A stretch of 43,856 bases of DNA from a virus: positions 1 through 43,856 of the IMG/VR virus record IMGVR_UViG_3300017971_000426. One strand, given 5' to 3'. Below, piece after piece: positions 43,695 to 43,856 of the stretch. The position numbers were made by a program, and so were the translations under genes. Position 1 is the first letter of the stretch, and each line of letters starts with the position of its first letter. The notes beneath the pieces are model-generated. The model was not told where the DNA came from, did not search any database, and was given only the letters and a program-made list of their open reading frames with translations.

Positions 43695-43856
43695 TATTGT
43701 GATCCCAAAAATGGCTGTAGCTAGAGTGGTGGAAATTAAGAAAACCAAGGTTGTTTTTGAACGGTATGATAGCAAAGGAAAAAGAAAGGTTTTTGAGTGG
43801 ACCAAAGACCATGCTGAAACTAGAGGTGTAAGTTTAGATAAACTAGTGGATGAAAA
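43675..43856 (+). CDS. Partial SH3-like small protein at the right edge
   Basis: The frame MKIKVNDIVIPKMAVARVVE, then KTKVVFERYDSKGKRKVFEW, has a KOW-like start (K-V-N-D-I-V) and stays open to the window edge, so the C-terminus is not seen. It has a GGAGG upstream and overlaps the previous gene by 20 nt. Confidence 0.55.
   Translation, partial: MKIKVNDIVIPKMAVARVVEIKKTKVVFERYDSKGKRKVFEWTKDHAETRGVSLDKLVDE

Overview
The window is part of the genome of a double-stranded DNA tailed bacteriophage (Caudoviricetes). It carries a recognisable head module: large terminase with Walker A/B motifs, probable small terminase, portal, scaffold and major capsid protein. Genes are short, tightly packed and mostly overlap by 1-20 bases. 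No integrase, repressor, tRNA gene or CRISPR array was seen. The host cannot be named. A lytic transglycosylase, a lipobox protein and promoter arrays matching the bacterial sigma-54 consensus suggest a Gram-negative host, but this is inference.

Layout. (1) 1-17397, minus strand: virion genes. Read in transcription order from the right they are a beta-helix-like fragment, small basic proteins, probable TerS, TerL, small head proteins, a 306-aa structural protein, portal, scaffold, major capsid protein with a strong terminator behind it, then modular beta-rich adhesin or decoration proteins and a partial structural protein at the left edge. (2) 17529-20952, minus strand: small accessory genes. 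(3) 20953-22084: a gene-free control region with six rightward and one leftward sigma-54-like promoter matches, an 18-nt promoter-like repeat and palindromes. (4) 22085-25312: an island with visibly different base and codon use. It holds an HNH endonuclease, a two-peptide plus-strand unit with its own promoter and terminator, and a minus-strand operon (ArdC-type antirestriction protein, small protein, GP88-like protein, zinc-ribbon protein) with its own sigma-70-like promoter and terminator. (5) 25313-25719: a second control region with three more sigma-54-like matches facing the right arm. (6) 25720-43856, plus strand: about 45 overlapping genes. These include a probable DNA repair protein, a lytic transglycosylase, a MoxR-like AAA+ ATPase paired with a metallopeptidase/VWA protein, a lipoprotein, an ATP-dependent DNA ligase, a radical SAM protein, an RtcB RNA ligase and many tiny proteins.

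The most striking feature is a shared C-terminal tail on about 23 otherwise different small proteins, encoded in both the leftward block (18.9-21.0 kb) and the rightward arm (25.7-43.7 kb). Its core is hydrophobic-x-x-(I/V/T)-x-x-Met-Lys/Arg followed by Lys/Arg-rich residues, for example LDVIENMKRNKK. It is called the 'MK tail' below. Most carriers begin with a small SH3/KOW-like beta-barrel signature (K-Y/F-K-x-G-D-K/R-V-K/x), but at least six do not, so the tail behaves like a transferable module. In many cases the DNA for the tail also supplies the Shine-Dalgarno sequence and the overlapping start of the next gene. I know of no described system of this kind, and its role is unknown.

How the parts may work together (inference): sigma-70-like and sigma-54-like host promoters would fire the right arm, whose small proteins look like host-takeover factors. 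Ligase, RtcB and the radical SAM protein would maintain or repair nucleic acids. The island would protect against restriction. A separate 18-nt promoter-like repeat would drive the minus-strand genes.
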